Assembly: GCA_900553125.1 (NCBI GenBank)
Contig: USCB01000028.1
Coordinates: 1 to 18,241, forward strand
Direction of reading: 5' to 3'
From: an uncultured Clostridium sp.
GTDB taxonomy: Bacteria; Bacillota; Clostridia; TANB77; CAG-508
DNA: 18,241 nucleotides
The notes beneath the pieces were generated by a model. It made no database searches. It was not told the origin of the DNA and saw nothing but the letters and a program-made list of their open reading frames with translations. Shown here piece by piece: positions 14,647-18,241 of this stretch. A program made the position numbers and the translations under genes. The stretch's first letter is position 1, and each line of letters opens with the position of its first letter.

Positions 14647-15438
14647 ATGAGAAAATATATTCATATATACAAAAGCGAAGTTATGAGTACATTACAATAT
14701 ATGTTAAATATATTGTTTAGGTTAGTCAATTTTATATTATTAATTTACATATTTATGAATCTTTGGGACTATATTTATGATAATCCAAATGAACTGATTA
14801 ATGGATACACTAAAAATCAAATGATATGGTATGTTATTATAACAGAGATAATATGGGGAGCAACAGATGGCAGAAGATATTGCAGAAAAATCGTTAATGA
14901 TGTAAGAGGTGGAAATATTGCTTATATGATAAATAAGCCATATAGTTATATTGGATATGCAATATCTAGTCATTTAGGTGAAACTACAATAAAAACCATA
15001 ATTTCTATAGTAGTTGGTTTTATAATAGGAATAGTCTTTCTAAAAGAAATTCCTACATTATCTATATTTAGCATAATAATAGTTTTTATATCTGGAATAT
15101 TAGCAATATTAATCAACTCATTACTTATAACATTTATTGGACTTATTTCATTTATAATTGAAGATTCAAATCCTATATTTTGGTTATACAGCAAAATGAT
15201 ATTAGTACTAGGAACATTATTTCCTATTGAATATTTTCCGGGAATATTTGCACAAATTATAAGATATAGCCCAATATATGTAACCTGTTATGGTCCTGCA
15301 AAGTTATTTGTAGATTTTAAAATTTCATCAGCTATTGAAATTCTAATATCACAAGTAATCTATTTAGGTATTTCATGGGCTATATGTTATGGATTGTACA
15401 AGAAAGGAGTGAAAAAATTAAATGTTACAGGAGGTTAA
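14647..15438 (+). CDS. ABC-2 family permease, subunit 1
   Basis: A 263-aa, six-helix-type membrane protein of the ABC2_membrane_6 (DUF990-like) kind, starting MRKYIHIYKSEVMSTLQYM. Visible hydrophobic stretches include NILFRLVNFILLIYIFM, IKTIISIVVGFIIGIVF and LSIFSIIIVFISGILAILI. The ATG at 14647 follows AAAGGGG at 14632-14638; a longer frame overlapping the ATPase gene is not preferred. The characteristic periplasmic/loop segment is near GTLFPIEYFPGIFAQIIRYSP. It overlaps the second permease by 17 nt, so the three genes form a coupled operon. The two permeases probably pair as a heterodimer. Confidence 0.88.
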   Translation: MRKYIHIYKSEVMSTLQYMLNILFRLVNFILLIYIFMNLWDYIYDNPNELINGYTKNQMIWYVIITEIIWGATDGRRYCRKIVNDVRGGNIAYMINKPYSYIGYAISSHLGETTIKTIISIVVGFIIGIVFLKEIPTLSIFSIIIVFISGILAILINSLLITFIGLISFIIEDSNPIFWLYSKMILVLGTLFPIEYFPGIFAQIIRYSPIYVTCYGPAKLFVDFKISSAIEILISQVIYLGISWAICYGLYKKGVKKLNVTGG

Positions 15439-16216
15439 AAATCAATTAAGAGTAACAATAAAAACAATTAAATATGGTTTAATGCGTGAGATGATAAACA
15501 AAACTAGCTTTATTTTAAATATTGTATTTATGATACTTAATAATGCAAGTTTTATAATTCAGTGGATTGTTATTTATTCTATAAAAGAAGATGTTGGAGG
15601 TTATACATTTAATCAAGTATTATTACTTTGGGCAATTGCAGCATCCACATATGGTATTTCTCACTTTATATTTAAGAATTCATTTTCTCTTTCAGATGTA
15701 ATAACAAATGGTAAACTTGATAGCTTTTTAGTACAGCCCAAAAATGTATTAATATCTGTTATAACCACAGATGTAGAAGTATCTTCATTAGGGGATATAA
15801 TATATGGATATATTGTACTTATAGTAAGTGGTTTAACATTAACTAAATTTTTATTATTTACACTTTTTTCACTAACTGGGGCAATAATTATAACAGATAT
15901 TGCAGTACTACTTGGCAGTCTAAGTTTTTGGTTTGGTAAATCTGATATGATTGCAGATACTGGAAACAGCTTGATGACAAATTTTGCAACATATCCAGAT
16001 GGAATATTTAAAGGATTAGCTAGAATATTACTTCTCACAGTAATTCCTATTGGTTTAACATCATATTTTCCGGTATGGATTATGACAGAATTTGATTTAA
16101 AATTAACATTTATAATAATAGTAACAACAATTGTTTTAACATTATTTACATTTAGAGTATTTTATAGTGGGCTTAGAAGATATTCCTCTTCAAGCTTAAT
16201 GATTTCTAAAATTTAA
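15422..16216 (+). CDS. ABC-2 family permease, subunit 2
   Basis: A 264-aa membrane protein of the same family as subunit 1. It has six likely helices; examples are FILNIVFMILNNASFIIQWI and LTFIIIVTTIVLTLFTF. Short family-type features are NGKLDSFLVQP, matching GGNIAYMINKP in subunit 1 at the same relative place, and IARILLLTVIPIGL-like sequence near the C-terminus. The ATG has AAAGGAG about 13 nt upstream, inside subunit 1. Last gene of the operon, closed by the terminator at 16231-16262. Confidence 0.88.
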   Translation: MLQEVKNQLRVTIKTIKYGLMREMINKTSFILNIVFMILNNASFIIQWIVIYSIKEDVGGYTFNQVLLLWAIAASTYGISHFIFKNSFSLSDVITNGKLDSFLVQPKNVLISVITTDVEVSSLGDIIYGYIVLIVSGLTLTKFLLFTLFSLTGAIIITDIAVLLGSLSFWFGKSDMIADTGNSLMTNFATYPDGIFKGLARILLLTVIPIGLTSYFPVWIMTEFDLKLTFIIIVTTIVLTLFTFRVFYSGLRRYSSSSLMISKI

Positions 16217-16230
16217 GACGTAAAATCAAT

Positions 16231-16262
16231 AAAAGGCAGAAGGAGATTTCCTTCTGCTTTAA
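16231..16262 (+). terminator. Intrinsic terminator of the ABC operon
   Basis: GCAGAAGGA (16236-16244), loop GATT, TCCTTCTGC (16249-16257), a perfect 9-bp stem, with an A-run before and TTT after. The T tract is short. The rest of 16263-16435 holds no gene that I can support. Confidence 0.75.
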
Positions 16263-16435
16263 GAATATTATGGAGCGAACGTCGTAGTTATCTACAACTT
16301 TTTCTCTTAACGATTGATACAAAATTTCAATCAATTTATTGTCTTAACTTTAACATAAAAATTATAATTTTGCAAGTGCATTTTTAAACTTATCGACCAC
16401 TTTTTAATACTTTTACATTAAAATTGGTTAATAAC

Positions 16436-16464
16436 TTGACTTTTTTGAAAAAATATAATAATAT
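16436..16464 (+). promoter_or_regulatory. Sigma-A-type promoter of the AAA_14/DUF4143 gene
   Basis: TTGACT (16436-16441), 17 nt, TAATAT (16459-16464). An overlapping TATAAT at 16462-16467 would give a 20-nt spacer. The gene starts at 16480, so the 5' leader is very short; GGTGAT at 16471-16476 serves as ribosome site. Confidence 0.6.
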
Positions 16465-16479
16465 AATTAAGGTGATGAT

Positions 16480-17709
16480 ATGGAAAAAATATATAAAAGA
16501 GAAAATTATTTAAACAAAATTCGTGGATTTTATAAAGATGATATGATTAAAGTTATATCTGGAATAAGAAGATGTGGCAAATCTTTCTTTTTAAAATCAA
16601 TTATTCAAGAACTATTAGAAAATGGTATAAATGAAAAAGATATTATTTATATAGAGTTAGATAAAAAAGGATATAAAGATATAAAAACATCAAAACAATT
16701 AGAAAATGTAATTGATGAAAAGATAATTGATGATGATTTTAAATATTTATTCATTGACGAAATACAAAACGTAAAAGATTTTGAATCTTTAATTAATTCT
16801 TATAGAGAAGAAGGAAATATATCTATTTTTATTACAGGATCAAATTCATATCTTTTGAGTGGAGAATTGGTAACAAAATTAACTGGTAGATATATTGAAA
16901 TAGAAATGATGCCCCTTTCTTTTTATGAATATGTAAATATGAAAAGATTTTTAAATAAAAATGTTAATGAAAATATTTATTTAGAATTTGAGGAATATAT
17001 TAGAAATGGTGGATTTCCAAAGTCTTTATATTACGATAATTATGATGAAAAAATAACTTATACTTCTAGTGTTATAAATCAAATTTTCGATAAAGATATA
17101 AAAACAAGTAATAAAATAAAAGATAAAGCTTTATTTGAAAGGATAGAAAGGTTTGTTATCAATAATTTTGGATCAGTTATATCTATAAAAAATATATACA
17201 ACTATCTAAAAGATGAAGTAAAGATAAATGCAGATAGAAGAACTATAAAAAGATATTTAGATATTTTAGAAAAAGCTAAAATTATCTATTCTTGTGAGCT
17301 ATTTGATATAAAATCAAAATCTGTTTTAAAAGGCGAAAAGAAATATTATTTAGCAGACTTGAGCATTTATTATTCACAAAATACTGACAACAGAATAAAT
17401 TATGGACCAGTTCTTGAAAATGTAATGTACTCATATTTAAAAAGCAAGAATTATAAACTTTCTGTAGGTTACATTGGAAAATTAGAATGTGATTTTATCG
17501 CAAGAGCAAATTATGATGATTATTACTATATTCAAGTTTCTAAAGATATTAGTAATAAAGATACTGAAGAACGAGAATATAGACCATTTTATATGATTAA
17601 AGAGCTATATCCAAGATATTTGTTTACTATGGATATGTTACTTCAAAAAAGAGACGGTGTAAATCATGTGAATATTGTTGATTTTATTTATAATAACAAA
17701 AATTTATGA
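16480..17709 (+). CDS. AAA_14-type ATPase with DUF4143 domain
   Basis: A 409-aa protein of a widespread, mostly uncharacterised ATPase family. The N-terminal P-loop domain has Walker A GIRRCGKS (28-35), Walker B YLFIDEIQ (89-96) and a TGSNS sensor segment (119-123); then comes a helical/winged-helix middle part and a DUF4143-type C-terminal domain with GPVLENVMYSYLK and a nuclease-like core (VGYIGKLECDFIAR, then YYIQVSKDI). That core has the E/D-x-D...Q-x-x-K-like spacing of PD-(D/E)xK folds, in which LECDF supplies the acidic residues; I infer this without proof. Such genes are often single, variable accessory genes. It has its own promoter and no operon partner. Confidence 0.85.
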   Translation: MEKIYKRENYLNKIRGFYKDDMIKVISGIRRCGKSFFLKSIIQELLENGINEKDIIYIELDKKGYKDIKTSKQLENVIDEKIIDDDFKYLFIDEIQNVKDFESLINSYREEGNISIFITGSNSYLLSGELVTKLTGRYIEIEMMPLSFYEYVNMKRFLNKNVNENIYLEFEEYIRNGGFPKSLYYDNYDEKITYTSSVINQIFDKDIKTSNKIKDKALFERIERFVINNFGSVISIKNIYNYLKDEVKINADRRTIKRYLDILEKAKIIYSCELFDIKSKSVLKGEKKYYLADLSIYYSQNTDNRINYGPVLENVMYSYLKSKNYKLSVGYIGKLECDFIARANYDDYYYIQVSKDISNKDTEEREYRPFYMIKELYPRYLFTMDMLLQKRDGVNHVNIVDFIYNNKNL

Positions 17710-17780
17710 ATGCATTCAATAAATAACTGAATTGACTTAAAAAAAATTAGTAGAAAAAAACAAAGGAGATATAGAAAATA

Positions 17781-17995
17781 ATGAAACAAGAAACGATAAA
17801 AAGAAATATTATATATATATCTTTATTAATTCATAGAATATTAGAAAAAAATTAAATGAAGAATATACATCAAATGATATAATTGAAACATTAAGAAATA
17901 TGAATTTATATAAAGAATATTCAGATCAAGCACCATCCTTTCCATATAGAATTAGGATGATTTTTTGCAAAAGAAAAAATCAACCATTTTACTGA
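17781..17995 (+). pseudogene. Remnant of a DDE transposase C-terminus (IS1634/IS4-like), frameshifted
   Basis: A short frame starting at ATG 17781 behind AAAGGAG reads NIIYISLLIHRILEKN and stops at 17855. The overlapping frame from about 17849 continues KLNEEYTSNDIIETLRNMN and ends at 17995. Joined at the A7 run near 17845-17851, they resemble the end of IS1634/IS4-type Clostridial transposases (hydrophobic helix, YRILEKKL, IIETLRNMN) as I remember them. The catalytic part is absent and the last ~35 codons do not fit, so this is a fossil fragment. It fills most of the 333-nt gap between 17709 and the tRNA. The family call is from memory only. Confidence 0.45.
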
Positions 17996-18004
17996 TTGAT
18001 TTTC
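17974..18004 (-). terminator. Probable terminator of the minus-strand tRNA-Thr gene
   Basis: On the minus strand AAAATCAATC and GGTTGATTTT form a 10-pair stem (one U-G) around an 8-nt loop, followed by further T. It lies about 40 nt after the tRNA 3' end. Confidence 0.55.
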
Positions 18005-18042
18005 ATATCTATCTGTTCAATTAGTTCGAACAGAAACGTCGT

Positions 18043-18118
18043 TGGAGCTTCCAACGGGAATTGAACCCGTGACCTCAGCCTTACCAAGGCTGCACTCTAC
18101 CTACTGAGCTATAGAAGC
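18043..18118 (-). tRNA. tRNA-Thr (anticodon GGT)
   Basis: A 76-nt cloverleaf on the minus strand: acceptor GCTTCTA paired with TGGAAGC, D-arm with AGCTCAGTAGGTAGAG, anticodon stem CAGCC/GGCTG with loop TTGGTAA (anticodon GGT, reading ACC and ACT), T-arm ACGGG-TTCAATT-CCCGT, discriminator T and encoded CCA. All stems pair (one G-T in the acceptor is not needed). Confidence 0.96.
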
Positions 18119-18135
18119 GAATTGAAAACAAAAAT

Positions 18136-18164
18136 ATTATATATGATATAATACAAAAAATCAA
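18136..18164 (-). promoter_or_regulatory. Promoter of tRNA-Thr
   Basis: Read on the minus strand: TTGATT (18164-18159), 17 nt, perfect TATAAT (18141-18136), about 18 nt before the tRNA 5' end. Confidence 0.75.
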
Positions 18165-18180
18165 TAGTTTTTATTTACTT

Positions 18181-18241
18181 TTCTGCAATTCGTAATAAAA
18201 TCTAAAACTGTAGAGGCGGGCTCCAGTAAATACTAATTAAT
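18181..18241 (+). repeat. Left half of a palindromic family A element, cut by the window end
   Basis: It starts TTCTGCAATTCGTAAT, then AAAATCTAAAAC, a GGCTC block and AATACTAATTAAT. It aligns along its whole length with the left arm 2668-2727. The window ends where that element has its centre, so a right arm should follow. The outer end matches the inverse of the half copy at 3896-3952. Confidence 0.75.

Noticed and set aside
15661..16038. Long minus-strand frames inside plus-strand genes (also 1623-1973, 7227-7610, 10401-10748)
   Set aside because: They mirror genes with clear family motifs, lack ribosome sites and show composition expected of antisense reading.
16217..16340. Minus-strand short frame reading REKVVDNYDVRS toward the ABC terminator
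   Set aside because: About 40 codons with only a TTG start and no ribosome site; it may be a gene scrap, but I cannot tie it to a family.

Overview
The window is very AT-rich. It carries a sigma-F sporulation cluster, Firmicute-style ribosome binding sites (AAGGAGG), sigma-A-type promoters, and almost only AGA/AGG arginine codons. This points to a spore-forming, or recently spore-forming, low-GC anaerobic Firmicute of the Clostridia type, probably an uncultured gut lineage. Genus cannot be told from the sequence. All protein genes lie on the + strand; the only minus-strand gene is a tRNA-Thr at the right end.

Layout. 3-878: the end of a GLUG-repeat surface protein, closed by a strong terminator. 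1109-2661: spoIIAA-spoIIAB-sigF, the anti-anti-sigma / anti-sigma / sigma-F switch. 2879-3893: spoIID, the engulfment lytic transglycosylase. 4100-6784: a class A penicillin-binding protein with its own promoter and a C-terminal Ig-like domain. 6842-11899: three aminoacyl-tRNA synthetase genes (cysS, trpS, argS), with a MntA/HepT-type toxin-antitoxin pair between cysS and trpS. 12018-12959: L-lactate dehydrogenase. 13079-13417: a small membrane protein of unknown function. 13668-16216: a three-gene ABC-2 exporter operon behind a leader with an intrinsic terminator. 16480-17709: an AAA_14/DUF4143 ATPase. 17781-18241: a transposase remnant, tRNA-Thr(GGT), and half of a palindromic repeat cut by the window end.

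Most striking observation. Both sigF and spoIID are interrupted by one extra base, and both interruptions have the same form: NTA-C-GGN. In-frame reading meets a CGG codon and then a stop. Skipping only the C continues with a Gly GGN codon and restores a full-length protein with every expected motif. A by-eye scan of about 5,370 codons in the other genes and in the restored frames found no other in-frame CGG. Two independent random errors landing on the only two CGG codons of the window is unlikely. The pattern suggests programmed +1 frameshifting at a rare or undecoded CGG codon, used in two genes of the sporulation programme. Decay or sequence error remain possible and testable.

Second theme. 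Long near-perfect palindromes sit directly after stop codons. One family (about 128 nt) has copies at 2668-2795, 3896-3952 (half) and 18181-18241 (half, cut by the window). A second family has two 52-nt copies that bracket the toxin-antitoxin pair, and a related 80-nt perfect palindrome lies between argS and ldh.
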